Program-made: the position numbers and the translations under genes
Shown here: one piece after another, positions 45,605-54,592 of the stretch
Position numbering within the stretch: the stretch's first letter is position 1
Layout of the letters: every line of letters starts with the position of its first letter
The notes under the pieces: model-generated
What the model saw: the letters and a program-made list of their open reading frames with translations, nothing else
Databases searched by the model: none
What the model was told of the DNA's origin: nothing
Assembly (NCBI RefSeq): GCF_030817075.1
Contig: NZ_JAUSYU010000001.1
Span: 3,720,001 to 3,784,000 of the forward strand
DNA length: 64,000 nt
Direction: 5' to 3'
Source of the DNA: Arthrobacter sp. V1I9
GTDB taxonomy: Bacteria; Actinomycetota; Actinomycetes; Actinomycetales; Micrococcaceae

Positions 45605-47590
45605 ATGGTTACTAGCATGCCTGTTCGTTCAGGCCCGCCTTTGAGTCCACAACAGAGGACCCGTCGCGGCCTGGCAGCGGCCACTGCTTTGGTATTGACG
45701 GCTACGGGCGTGAGCTCGGCACTGGCCGCGACCGAAGTGAGCGTGAAGAATCCAGGGGGGCTGATCGCTGTCGGGCCGGTGAATACTGAGTACGGATTCC
45801 CGGCTTGGTACGAAGACAGCACCAACACCCGCGTTGAATTGTGCCTTGACGGTTCAAACCCCTTGTGCGGCTTCCTCCCGGGGGACATCCCGGACGAAAC
45901 CGCACCGATAGCATTCCCAGGAAACTTCCCGGAGGAGGCGTTCTACATGCTGGCTGGCTCCGAGCTGGATCTTCCCGGCGGTGGGCGAGCCGTACTGGTT
46001 CTTGGGCTGGAGGCAGCATTCGCAAACACAGTCTCCGCGGGCGATCAGGTTGTATTTGGCCGGCAGCGGGTCGTCGTCAAAGGCGGGCCAGCGAACACCA
46101 CACTGGAGTTCCGCCACCCTTACGGCACTATCACCATCGACACCGACGCCAGCGGCGACGGCAAACTCGTCGAAGACATCTCCCCCGCCATCGGAAACTT
46201 CACCACAGCGCTTAAGAGCAACATCGGGCCTTTCCTCAAGTGGGACCCTGCAACCGCTCCAGCCCGCCCCGACGGGTACCTCGGCGACCCGAACCAGGAC
46301 CACACAGTTGTCGGCAGCCCCCTGGGTTACAACAGGTTCTCCGTCAACGGCGGCGGACTTGCGCTGGAAACTGACCAGTTCTCCCTGATGGGCAAGCTCT
46401 CCACGAACCATGGCGTCAACACCGACGCGGCAGTACTCAACGGGGACATGATCGATGTTTTCGCCACTAGCGGCATCGATTCCCAACTGCAGGTGGAAGG
46501 CCAGGACGGGAAGTTCGAAACCGTTCCCATGCTCAGCGACGACGACAGCGGACGGTACTACGCCCGCATCAAGTTCACCGGTGACACCCCCAGCAGCATC
46601 AAGGTCACCAACATCGAGGACAAGCCCGCCAGCAGCAGCACCATCAATGTCAGCAAGCCAAGCGGCATCTTGATCACTAAAGCCAACTATGACGGGGCCA
46701 ATCTGACCGTCGCCGCGACCTCCACAGCAGGGTATCCTCTGACCGTGGTGGGGTTGGGGACCCTAGAAGAACCCGCTGCTGGGACGGCATCTGAGAAATC
46801 CTTTGCCGTGAAGGCACCGCCGGCCAGCGTTACCGTCAAAACCGCGTCCGGCGGTTCGGCATCCCTGCCGGTCACCGTCGGCGGCGGCGGAGCATCACCG
46901 GCAGGTCAGGATCCTGTAGCCCCGGCACCGGACCCCGGTCCCGTCGTTGACACCGGCGGTGGGCCAGTCCCCGGCTCCGAAAATCCCGGCACGCCGGATG
47001 CCCCGGCCTCAGCCGTGGCCACGGCAGCATCACCCACAGTCGCTCGCGGGGGAACCGTTGAGCTTGACGGCAGCACCTCAACCAGCGCTGCCGGCTACCA
47101 ATGGCGCCAAGTCAGTGGCCCAGCCGTTACCTTCTCCAGCAACACTGCCGTGAAAACGGTCGTTTCCGTTCCGTACTACGCCAAAACGACCGATACCGCA
47201 CCGTTGACCGCGAAAGCGGACGAACCAGTCCGGATCGAATTGGTCGTAACTGACCGCAACGGCACGGCCAGTACCCCGGCTACTGTTGAACTGACCGTGC
47301 AAACGGACACGGTCACCATCACCGAGTCCCGTCACAGATTGAACAAGGAGATGAGGATCGCCGGTACTTCCACGCTCAGCGGTAGCTCAGGCGTCCTTAC
47401 CCCGGCAACATCCGTGGTCATCTACGACACCACCCCCGGCCGGCCTGTCACCAAGCTCGGTACGTCGCCGGTGGACACTCTAGGTGCCTGGGCGCTGAAA
47501 CCCAAGCCTGGACCTAACCAACAGGTCACCAGTGTGCTCATCCAGTCCACGCGGGGAGGCACAGCCACCGGGACGGTTGCAGCACGCTAG
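45605..47590 (+). CDS. secreted NFPEEAF-domain protein with PKD-like tail (paralogue B)
   Basis: 661 residues, ATG seven bases after AGGAG. Signal peptide (GLAAATALVLTATGVSSALA, cleavage near ALA-ATE). The N-terminal domain matches paralogue A: GLIAVGPVNTEYGFPAWYED, VELCLDGSNPLCGF, FPGNFPEEAFYMLAGSE, FGRQRV, FRHPYG, YLGDPNQDHTVVGSPLGYN. Then about 100 residues of beta structure, a Pro/Gly linker (about 430-470), a PKD-like segment (GTVELDGSTSTSAAGYQWRQ, VSGPAVTFSSN) and a final Ig-like module (HRLNKEMRIAGTSTLSG). No anchor motif is seen. The two Cys in VELC...PLC are also in paralogue A and may form a disulfide. Role unknown; position next to the oxidases suggests a shared extracellular process. 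Confidence 0.75.
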   Translation: MVTSMPVRSGPPLSPQQRTRRGLAAATALVLTATGVSSALAATEVSVKNPGGLIAVGPVNTEYGFPAWYEDSTNTRVELCLDGSNPLCGFLPGDIPDETAPIAFPGNFPEEAFYMLAGSELDLPGGGRAVLVLGLEAAFANTVSAGDQVVFGRQRVVVKGGPANTTLEFRHPYGTITIDTDASGDGKLVEDISPAIGNFTTALKSNIGPFLKWDPATAPARPDGYLGDPNQDHTVVGSPLGYNRFSVNGGGLALETDQFSLMGKLSTNHGVNTDAAVLNGDMIDVFATSGIDSQLQVEGQDGKFETVPMLSDDDSGRYYARIKFTGDTPSSIKVTNIEDKPASSSTINVSKPSGILITKANYDGANLTVAATSTAGYPLTVVGLGTLEEPAAGTASEKSFAVKAPPASVTVKTASGGSASLPVTVGGGGASPAGQDPVAPAPDPGPVVDTGGGPVPGSENPGTPDAPASAVATAASPTVARGGTVELDGSTSTSAAGYQWRQVSGPAVTFSSNTAVKTVVSVPYYAKTTDTAPLTAKADEPVRIELVVTDRNGTASTPATVELTVQTDTVTITESRHRLNKEMRIAGTSTLSGSSGVLTPATSVVIYDTTPGRPVTKLGTSPVDTLGAWALKPKPGPNQQVTSVLIQSTRGGTATGTVAAR

Positions 47591-47606
47591 ATACAACCCA
47601 CCAATT

Positions 47607-47641
47607 CAGGGTCCTGTCCGCCTACCGCCGGCAGGACCCTG
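47607..47641 (+). terminator. hairpin terminator after paralogue B
   Basis: CAGGGTCCTG (47607-47616) pairs perfectly with CAGGACCCTG (47632-47641), 17 bases after the stop. Confidence 0.8.
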
Positions 47642-47804
47642 ACTTGCGTCCAACCCAACCAGCAATAACGCCCGAATGCTACCAACCACATAACCAGCCC
47701 CGCTCGTCCGGCACATCCAGAGTGAAGACCCGAGCGTGCAGAGGGTTGGGAGGCTGTAGAAAGCAAAAATTTACATGCTAACCGGACGGGCTGCGCGACC
47801 CACT

Positions 47805-47852
47805 GCCCACAACTGGGACAATCCTTATGTTTAACCATCGCTATTGCTGCCG
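47805..47852. repeat. palindromic dispersed repeat, left half only
   Basis: CCCACAACTGGGACAAT followed by a degraded TTAACCATCGCTATTGCTGCC matches the left half of the full repeats at 52148 and 56615. The right half is absent. Confidence 0.6.
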
Positions 47853-47960
47853 ACGAAGCCTTTCACAGCGGCAACACCACGCCGACACACGGCTCCTTGC
47901 CTGGGTCCTCGGAACAACCGGAACTGATCTCACGCTCGGACGAGAAGCTCGTTCCGCCCG

Positions 47961-48060
47961 CCCACAGCTGGGACGATTCTTGTACGATATCCACCGCTCC
48001 TGCTACCTGGGAGCTACCCGGACGGCTCCCCACTCCAGCCGTATATAACTTGATTGACCC
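47961..48060. repeat. palindromic dispersed repeat, degraded full copy
   Basis: CCCACAGCTGGGACGATT, then ATATCCACCGCTCCTGCTAC, GGGAGC...GGCTCCC and TTGATTGACCCC follow the order of the full repeats at 52148 and 56615 with many substitutions, so the arms no longer pair well. The remaining bases between the terminator and the ZIP gene (47642-48223) show no gene. Confidence 0.65.
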
Positions 48061-48223
48061 CAACCAGGGACGGCTTAGAGTCGCCCCGAGTTCCGGCCGC
48101 GGGATCACCAAAATCTTGGTTCTTGCCCCACGGAGGTTGGCAGAATGTCCATCACCGGTGTTCGAGAATGGCGGGGGAGCGCCAGCATGGGCTATGCCAG
48201 ACAAGCAGGATGGCTACGGCCGA

Positions 48224-48979
48224 TTAGCCGCCGGTGTGGTGAATGGTGAAGGCGGTCAGAAACCCCACGGCTGCTGTGAAACCTGTGAGGTTGTGGTGTT
48301 CTTCGAAGGCTTCGGGGATCATCGTGTCGGCCAGCATGGCAAGGATGCCGCCAGCCGCGATCGCAGTAATGAAGGCGACGAGTTCTGCCGGGGCATTTTC
48401 CAGGGCGGCGTAGCCAAGTAGGGAGGCTGCTCCGCAAAGGATTGCTATGGCAATCCAAATACCAAAAACATATGTGGGCCCACGCCCGGCTTTCTTCATC
48501 CCGGCCGTACTGGACAGACCCTCGGGAACGTTAGAGATAATTACGGCAGCCAGCATGGCTGGGCTAACGGTGCCGGCGGTGATAAGGCCCAGCCCCAGAA
48601 CTACCGACTCCGGGATCCCGTCAATCAGCGCCCCGACTGCAATTGCGGTGCCACTGCCGGGCTCTTCCTTTTCCGAAGGTTGCTGTTGCCCGGACCGTTT
48701 CCGATGTTTCGCACCAGCTCTGCTCAGCAGGATGTTGGAACCGACAAAGATGAGCGCACCAGCCAGAAAGCCAATGACCGTCGGCAGCAGCCCTCCGCCT
48801 TCCACCGCCTCGTCGACCAGTTCGAAGGCAAGCGCTGAAATCAGGACACCTGCTCCGAACGCCATCACGGTGCCGACGATTTTGGGCGGGACGCTCCACA
48901 GCCAGGCAATTCCGGATCCCAAAACGAGGGCTCCACCGGCGACAGCGCCCCATAACAGGGCCTGCACCCAAATCGGCAT
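48224..48979 (-). CDS. ZIP-family metal transporter
   Basis: 251 residues from ATG 48979 behind GGGAAGG; an earlier in-frame start has no ribosome site. About eight membrane helices. Helix IV and V motifs VGALIDGIPESVVLGLGL and AVIISNVPEGLSSTAGMKK carry the conserved metal-binding residues, and DTMIPEAFEEHHNLTGF is the C-terminal signature of bacterial ZIP/ZupT-like proteins. A cytoplasmic loop after helix III is Arg/Lys/Gln-rich. It imports divalent metals (Zn, Fe, Mn class) into the cytosol; specificity is unknown. Confidence 0.87.
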   Translation of the reverse strand: MPIWVQALLWGAVAGGALVLGSGIAWLWSVPPKIVGTVMAFGAGVLISALAFELVDEAVEGGGLLPTVIGFLAGALIFVGSNILLSRAGAKHRKRSGQQQPSEKEEPGSGTAIAVGALIDGIPESVVLGLGLITAGTVSPAMLAAVIISNVPEGLSSTAGMKKAGRGPTYVFGIWIAIAILCGAASLLGYAALENAPAELVAFITAIAAGGILAMLADTMIPEAFEEHHNLTGFTAAVGFLTAFTIHHTGG

Positions 48980-49503
48980 TCGTCGCCCTTCCCATTCGGT
49001 CGGCCCGTCCAGCAATCAATGTCCCCACCAATGAAGGGCACGATACCAGTGGTGCCTTAAGTGCGCCCACTCCCAAACTCCGCCATTGGCCTGGAGCTTA
49101 GTTCTGTGTAGGACTGGACTTAGGAAGGGCTGCATTGGCACCGCCATCCCCTGGATTCCACGATTTATTAGCTCACTCAACGCAGCGGACAAGCGCGCAG
49201 ACGCCGCAATATGGTCTCCGTGCAGCGTCGTGGAGGACTCACTGAAAACCATTCCAGCGTTACTGCAAGTTTTCACGCCGCGCGACGTCAGGCCCGGATC
49301 AGCAGTGCGAGGAACGCTTCGCCCGACCCCTGTGGGAGGCTTTGCCGAGGGCTCAGGGGAATCGGATAAGTGGAGCCGGAGCACGAACTCACGGAACCAG
49401 CCGCGGCTCTCGAGTCCGCTGGCGTCCGGACGGTTGCTGCCAGGGGCCGCCTCGGCGGGGGTCCTTCGAGTTGGCTAGTAGCGTCATGGTCTTCGCCCGG
49501 GGC
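48980..49503. other. 524 bases without a recognised gene
   Basis: Open frames on both strands (plus 49086-49478, minus 49016-49384) lack ribosome sites and family resemblance. It separates the ZIP gene from the end of the CopC/YcnI operon. Confidence 0.4.
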
Positions 49504-50289
49504 CTAGTTGGTCCGGGTAGGGCGGCTGCGTGCGAGTGCGGTCGCGCCGGCGGCGAGGCCGATCAGGCCCGCGGCGAGCCCCACCCAGCCGGCAGTATTC
49601 CCGGCATCGGATGACGAAGCAGCGGCAACCGGCGGGGCCTCCGCCGCTGCCGGGGTGGTTCCCGTGGTCCCGGGGGCGGTGGTGGAGTCCGCTGCTGTAG
49701 TCACAAAGGACGGTGCCGGGTGCGACGGCTCAGCGGCGGTGGCTGCCGGTGACGCCGCCGCCGAGGCTGTGGCTGCCGAATGGTCATGGCCGGCCGCCTG
49801 GGTGTCTGCCCAGTTGACGGTGGTCCCGTCCGTGTAACCCTGCGCGGCGGGCGTGACTATCGTGGTGCCGGCTGCCGGAAGGCGCCCAACGGAAATAGTG
49901 AACATCTGGAACTCGTTCTGCCCGATCTGGTGCGTGTCGTCGGCGGTCCAGACCACGCTGGTCGGTGCCTTGGTGACCGTGGCCCCCTGGACCTCGACGG
50001 GTTTGGGCAAGTCGCTGGTGACGACCTGCGCTGTCCACCCATCGATGGGCTTGACCGAGACGGACGTCAGCGGAGTCTCGGTAGGCAGCTTCACTTCGAG
50101 CCGATTGGTTTTGGCCGTGGCGGATTCATTGGGAACGCTGAAAGTCAGCTTGGTGAACCCGCCCTCTTTCGTGACGGACGGATCGACGGTCACGTGGGCA
50201 GAGGCCACGGCCGCGCTGGCAGCGAGGAGGACAGCCGTGAGCGCGGCGGCCCCGGTCGTTGTGACGGTACGGCGGATGGAAGTTTTCAT
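49504..50289 (-). CDS. ycnI: YcnI-family (DUF1775) copper-binding membrane-anchored protein
   Basis: 261 residues. Signal peptide ends at ASA-HVTV, leaving His as the first mature residue, the copper brace residue of YcnI; the conserved Trp occurs in DGWTAQVV and a second in SVVWTADD. The DUF1775 beta-sandwich spans about 32-165, followed by an Ala/Ser/Thr-rich linker with a GHDHS metal-like patch and a C-terminal membrane helix (GWVGLAAGLIGLAAGATAL) with basic stop. YcnI binds Cu(II) outside the cell and is encoded with CopC/CopD-type genes. Here it is the last gene after CopC and a membrane protein. Confidence 0.93.
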   Translation of the reverse strand: MKTSIRRTVTTTGAAALTAVLLAASAAVASAHVTVDPSVTKEGGFTKLTFSVPNESATAKTNRLEVKLPTETPLTSVSVKPIDGWTAQVVTSDLPKPVEVQGATVTKAPTSVVWTADDTHQIGQNEFQMFTISVGRLPAAGTTIVTPAAQGYTDGTTVNWADTQAAGHDHSAATASAAASPAATAAEPSHPAPSFVTTAADSTTAPGTTGTTPAAAEAPPVAAASSSDAGNTAGWVGLAAGLIGLAAGATALARSRPTRTN

Positions 50290-50402
50290 GGTGGGTGCCT
50301 TTCAGAAACATGCATGGGTCAGGAGCGGACGGCGGCATGGCAGCGCGTGTCCGGTGAAAGCGGTGGAGTGCCGCCTTCTTCCTGTCCGTGCAGGGAAAGG
50401 CG

Positions 50403-51041
50403 CTAGGCGGCAGGGGCCAGCACTGGGGGTCCTCGTCTTGAAGGCAACCGGATCCCTGGCCGCGACGAGGGAAGAACGACGGTACCGATGCCGAGGACGG
50501 GGGTGCGGGCGGGGAGGATAAGGGCCGGTTCGCGCTGCCGCAGGAGCGGTTCAAGCCAGCCCGCCAAGACTGCGAGGGCGCGCTCTCCCCGGGCCAAAAG
50601 CAGTGCCGTGAACACGGTGGCTACCGTGTGTGAGGCAAACATCAACCAATCCGGCGCTGCCGCGTGAGTCGGAGCGGCCCCAACTACTGCCACTGCCTCC
50701 TGGACCGAATGGGCTCCTGCATGGCCGCCGCGGCCGGTGTGGTCCGCGTGGCCTGCCAGCAGCGCCAGAGTTACCGGCGGCGGGGCCCCAACGGACAATG
50801 CCTCCAGGCCCCAGTGAAGCCAGAGCTGGCCGGCACCGACCAAGCCGGTCAGAACAGGAAAGGACAGGCGGGCCCGGGTCAACGCTGCTATCGGGATCAT
50901 GGTCACGCCACACAAGGCGGCCAAGACAGACAGGGCAGGTACCTGCCCTCCTCCGGCCAAGTGCCCGCCGAAGGCGAGGCCGAGCACCACGGATCCGATG
51001 AGACCGGTGCGGAACAGCCGAAACGAAGCCCGTGGCGTCAT
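50403..51041 (-). CDS. polytopic membrane protein in copC-ycnI operon
   Basis: 212 residues from ATG 51041 behind GGAAAGG. Five or so membrane segments (SVVLGLAFGGHLAGGG, LSVLAALCGVTMIPIAAL, FPVLTGLVGAGQLWLHWGLE, WLMFASHTVATVFTALLLAR), with a His-containing loop (AGHADHTGRGGHAGAHS) that could bind metal. No signal for a CopD domain is clear. Its place between CopC and YcnI, as in many actinobacteria, implies a role in copper transfer across the membrane, but the mechanism is unknown. Confidence 0.75.
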   Translation of the reverse strand: MTPRASFRLFRTGLIGSVVLGLAFGGHLAGGGQVPALSVLAALCGVTMIPIAALTRARLSFPVLTGLVGAGQLWLHWGLEALSVGAPPPVTLALLAGHADHTGRGGHAGAHSVQEAVAVVGAAPTHAAAPDWLMFASHTVATVFTALLLARGERALAVLAGWLEPLLRQREPALILPARTPVLGIGTVVLPSSRPGIRLPSRRGPPVLAPAA

Positions 51042-51135
51042 CGGCGTTCCTTTCTCCGGCGGATCAATGCTGCCTGCAGTGCTGACCTGACAAACTTTAC
51101 GGCGGCAACCCGGCCGAAATCCCCCCTTTGAGGCG

Positions 51136-51756
51136 TCATGACGGGCTGCCGCTTCCCCTGGGCAAACGCAGCCGAACATACCAGTCCATTAAAAGCAGGC
51201 TCGCAACAGCCACCGCCCCACTCGCGACAAGCGCCCAAGTCGTAGCAACCGGTAGCGCGGTTTCACTGGCAGGAGTGGACGGGGCAGCGGGCACCGCTGC
51301 CAAGGAGGAGGACGATCCGGGCGAATCCCCGGCTATGAACGTGTACTGACCCTCGATGGGATGTGAGTCTGAGGAAACCACCCGCCAGGTGACCGTGTAC
51401 CTGCCGGCTGGGGCGCTCGTCTTCACGGCCTGTGAGGCGACGTTGTCCGTGATGACGACCGGACCCTCTGCCTGGTCAGTGCCGCTCCCGTCCGTGACCT
51501 GCACCGCTGCGCCGAGAGCTATGGGCGTGTTGTTGAACGTCAGCTTCACCGCCGCCGGGGCCTCCGCCACTACCGCGCCTTCGGCGGGCGCGAATGACTC
51601 GATCGCATCATGCGCTGCAGCAGGCGCCAGCGGAAAGAAAAACAAGAAAGCCAGGAGGAAAGTCAACGCCAAGCCACGGGCAGCGCCCCGCAGACGCCGT
51701 GCAGCTACGCATCTCGCCGCTACATCAGCAAAGCCCAGCCAGCCTTGACGATTCAT
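51136..51756 (-). CDS. copC: CopC-domain copper-binding protein with C-terminal anchor
   Basis: 206 residues from ATG 51756 behind GGGAGGAGG. Signal peptide ends at AAA-HDAIES, placing His at the mature N-terminus; the other Cu(II) ligands sit in SSDSHPIEGQYTF. The CopC beta-barrel covers about 50-150 (PAEGAVVAEAPAAVKLTFNN), followed by a Ser/Pro linker and a membrane helix (WALVASGAVAVASLLLMDWY). CopC proteins bind one Cu(II) tightly in the extracytoplasmic space. First gene of the copC/membrane/ycnI unit. Confidence 0.93.
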   Translation of the reverse strand: MNRQGWLGFADVAARCVAARRLRGAARGLALTFLLAFLFFFPLAPAAAHDAIESFAPAEGAVVAEAPAAVKLTFNNTPIALGAAVQVTDGSGTDQAEGPVVITDNVASQAVKTSAPAGRYTVTWRVVSSDSHPIEGQYTFIAGDSPGSSSSLAAVPAAPSTPASETALPVATTWALVASGAVAVASLLLMDWYVRLRLPRGSGSPS

Positions 51757-52147
51757 CTGTGCCTCCTCCCATAGGGACAGACTGTGAAGCAACCCCGATG
51801 CTAAATAGCCCAACGTGGAAAAAACCCTGGGCAGCTAGCCACGGGTACAAAGCGGGACATACGGACCACCCTCTGGCTGTCCGGAGTTGGACATTGCTGG
51901 ATAGTTCGTACCAACGGGTGGGAGACACGCATGGGAGCAACCCATGACCAACTTGTTGCCCATATACGAGTTTCGACCCGGCAGTACTACACCAACCACG
52001 GCTTCTCGGGGAGTGTTGAAATCCCAAGCAGGGGTAGGCCGGAATTTCGTCTGAGTAGGCCACACCCAAACCTGACGACGATGGTTGTGACGTGTTTATA
52101 CGACTCCGACCCTGGCTTCTAGAAACCAGAGTCACGTGAAGCGCGGC

Positions 52148-52264
52148 GGTCCACAACCGGGGACAATTTCTCATTGGTTATCCACCGCTACTGCTGCCAG
52201 GGAGCTAATCCGAGGGCTCCCATTCCCAGCCGTGGATAACCAAAATTGACCCCAGCCGTGGACC
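52148..52264. repeat. 117-bp palindromic repeat with DnaA-box-like arms (full copy)
   Basis: The whole unit is an interrupted palindrome. Outer arms GGTCCAC (52148) / GTGGACC (52258); next GGGG-AATTT / AAATT-CCCC; then GGTTATCCAC (52176-52185) / GTGGATAACC (52232-52241); innermost GGGAGC (52200) / GCTCCC (52216). TTATCCAC matches 8 of 9 bases of the DnaA box. A second full copy is at 56615 and two degraded ones near 47.8-48.1 kb. All are intergenic. The flanks 51757-52147 and 52265-52629 show no gene. Confidence 0.85.
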
Positions 52265-52629
52265 GCCCACCGTCTCCCTGATATGCAGAAGCAAGGATGA
52301 TCCAGATGTGGTCAGGCTGACAGAAGGTCCAATAATGGCGATTGAAAAGAACCGGGGGAGTGCCTGTAAAAGGGGTTGCTTGGCGCCATCATTCGTGGCG
52401 TTTCTGCCCAGATCCCGGCAGTCACAATTGCTTGGCCAGCGCCGGTTTAGGGCGGGATCGTGCCTTGGAGGCTTACTGAATTTGGGGAGCAACATTCTTG
52501 GACCCACAAGGCCCTCACGGGTAGGAATAATTCGACAACTTGCCTTCGAGCCGCAGGTACAGAAATTCAAGCTGCTCGCGCTTCGGCTTCCCCGTCTGGG
52601 GCCGCCAGCGGGGCGACTGGCCGCATAGA

Positions 52630-53140
52630 CTGCTCGACCAGCCGTACGAGTTCGGGTAGGTCCCCGAAGGCTGGGAGCCGTAGGGCTGTAGAGGTGCGCA
52701 AGTTCACGCCAGCGGCAGACGTTTGCTGCCTCGTCGAGGACGCCGGCCAGGCGGTGCCTTTGCCTTCTTTGGAGGCTGTAGAGCGTTCCCTTGGACCGGG
52801 CGAAAGCGGCCGGGTCGAACAGTGGCCGGTTATCGGCCGGCCTTGCGCGGTGACCCAGCGGGAGACTTGCCGGTTGGTCAGGCAGGATGCCATCTGCAGG
52901 GCGGCGCCGTAGATGCCGCCGCGTTGTTTGTCGTGGAGGTTGATCACGCCTTGGACGGCGTTGCCGGTCTGGGTGAAGCCGTAGTCCATCAGGATCCCGG
53001 CAGCTGCGTCGTCGGTGGCGTCGGTCAGCCAGGTGTGAACCTTGGTGACGGGAAGGTCGGCCAGGGCAGCTGCGAGCAGGAAGCCGGCTAGCAGGTCCTG
53101 CTCGGCAGGGTCGAAGTACGCGTCTGTCTGGAACCAAGCC
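52630..53140 (-). pseudogene. VirD4/TraG-like conjugative coupling protein fragment
   Basis: The minus frame reads FDPAEQDLLAGFLLAAALAD, VHTWLTDATDDAAAGIL and GVINLHDKQRGGIYGAALQM, then shifts frame to RPLFDPAAFARSKGTLYSL and GVLDEAANVCRWRELAHLYS. These are ordered pieces of the TraM-recognition/ATPase region of actinobacterial coupling proteins; the DEA of LDEAANV is the Walker B region. At least one frameshift, an internal deletion after TLYSL, and both ends missing. The intact protein pumps DNA through a conjugation channel. It abuts the stop of the gene at 53141. Confidence 0.8.
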
Positions 53141-53890
53141 TCATAGTCTCTGCGCGGATTCGAAGTACTGGAAGAGTAACGGCTTGTTCAGGGTCGTCCC
53201 GATCTCGTTGGCGCTGAAGGCGGTATCCCAGATGTCGGAGTCGAGTGTCGGGGCAATGTCAACGGGAAGTGCTCCCAGAGCGGCCTGCCGGATGAGGCTG
53301 CGCATGCCGATCCGGGCACCGTGCTTGAGCCCCATGAGCAGGCCGCCCTTGATCGCTATCCAGTTTCTGCGGGCCGAGCTCATCTTCACCATGTCGATGT
53401 GTTCCTCCACAAGCTTCATGGCGGCCACAAAGACGAGTACCGCCGCCACCTTGTTCTCCGGGCGGGAGAGGAACGCGTCGATCTGGTTCTGCCGGAGTCG
53501 CTTCGTAGTGCCGGGCAGATGGTATGCCACGAAGAAGGTCTCCTGCCCGCTGTCGGGGTCCTTGTCTTTCAGCAGCATCGGCAGAGCCTCATCCTGAACC
53601 ATTCGGTTAGCTAGCATCGCGCAGGACACCGGAAGGATTTCGGCCATGCCCACGAGGTCGCTGGTCGACGCCCGGGCTACCGATTCCAAGGCGGTGGGCC
53701 AGTCGCTGACGTTGGAGAAGATGAGGACCCTGCCGTCTTTCCGTAGCGTGATGTAGCTGACCGCGTAGGCGCCATCCTCCACGAATTCCTCACGCTCGAT
53801 GTACGGGAAGCTATATCGGAACCGCACCGTAGGGTCATGCGCGCTGACCTGAAGGTTGGCTCCAGCCGTCTGCTCCAGAAATGGCCGCAT
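53141..53890 (-). CDS. uncharacterised protein in conjugation-relic region
   Basis: 249 residues. No recognised motif or membrane segment beyond weakly hydrophobic helices (KVAAVLVFVAAMKLVEEHID, GGLLMGLKHGARIGMRSLIR). Mixed alpha/beta. Seven bases separate it from the upstream small gene, with which it forms an operon. The next frame downstream is a coupling-protein fragment, so it may be an accessory gene of a former conjugative element. Confidence 0.55.
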   Translation of the reverse strand: MRPFLEQTAGANLQVSAHDPTVRFRYSFPYIEREEFVEDGAYAVSYITLRKDGRVLIFSNVSDWPTALESVARASTSDLVGMAEILPVSCAMLANRMVQDEALPMLLKDKDPDSGQETFFVAYHLPGTTKRLRQNQIDAFLSRPENKVAAVLVFVAAMKLVEEHIDMVKMSSARRNWIAIKGGLLMGLKHGARIGMRSLIRQAALGALPVDIAPTLDSDIWDTAFSANEIGTTLNKPLLFQYFESAQRL

Positions 53891-53896
53891 GGCCGA

Positions 53897-54262
53897 TTAC
53901 GCCTCTTCCACCTCTTGGTTGCCGTCGTATAGGGCTCCACCTGCTCTCTCGGCGGTGGACCACGTCAGCGGGTTGCCGTTCTCGTCAACCCCGCCGTCCA
54001 TGGCCATGCCGAAGAGGGGCTCAGCCTTGTGATCCGGAGCGGGGGCATCTGCCGGTGGCGGGACTGCCCCCGGCGATGCTTCTTCCGAGACCGGTGCTGC
54101 GTCACCGAGAATGCTTCCCGCGCCGGTGCCCGCTCCGTCACCTATGACCATGGCGTCGTCGAAAATGCTGCCGCCGTCACCGGTGACCGAGTCGGCGACG
54201 CTATCGCCTGAGCCGAAGAGTTGATCCAGCAGATCAGCTATAAAATCCCACACCTTCGCCAC
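53897..54262 (-). CDS. small acidic, low-complexity protein in conjugation-relic region
   Basis: 121 residues from GTG 54262 (GTG 54253 has better spacing to AAGGA). The N-terminal amphipathic helix (FIADLLDQLFGSGD) is followed by Gly/Asp/Ala-rich, probably disordered sequence and a short conserved-looking end (DENGNPLTWSTAERAG). Not recognised. Upstream partner of the gene ending at 53141. Confidence 0.45.
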   Translation of the reverse strand: MAKVWDFIADLLDQLFGSGDSVADSVTGDGGSIFDDAMVIGDGAGTGAGSILGDAAPVSEEASPGAVPPPADAPAPDHKAEPLFGMAMDGGVDENGNPLTWSTAERAGGALYDGNQEVEEA

Positions 54263-54342
54263 TTCCTTGAGGTGCTTGTAAGGGGCGCGCGTCAGCCGCG
54301 CGAGTCAGATAAGAATGATTGTGCAACCGGCTCTCCCGGCGG

Positions 54343-54540
54343 TCAATACAGGTTCAGGCGGGGGTCTTGGGCTGCTTCCACGGTCGCCACGGTCAGGGCG
54401 GTGACCAAGGGGCCGGCGGTTCCCTTGCCTCCTTTGGAGAGGCTGTACAGCGTTCCCCTTGTGAGGAGCGCCTCCAGAACGGGGTCCTTCTTGGCATCAA
54501 TGAGCGCCTGATAAGATCTGGAATGGACGAACCCCGCCGG
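54343..54540 (-). pseudogene. second coupling-protein (VirD4/TraG-like) fragment
   Basis: The minus frame reads YQALIDAKKDPVLEALLTRG, TLYSLSKGGKGTAGPLVTAL and TVATVEAAQDPRLNLY before the stop at 54343-54345. GTLYSLSKxGKGTAGPLVTALT is a hallmark segment of the same protein family as the fragment at 52630, and overlaps it in content, so two different parents are represented. Confidence 0.7.
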
Positions 54541-54592
54541 TGCGCCCGTATAAGTCCCGATGATCTTGACGGAGGCTTGCTAGAGTCCGAAC

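Noticed and set aside
52205..53137. 310-codon minus-strand frame taken as one protein
   Set aside because: Only its middle carries coupling-protein sequence; the rest reads through repeat DNA and through another frame of the same relic.
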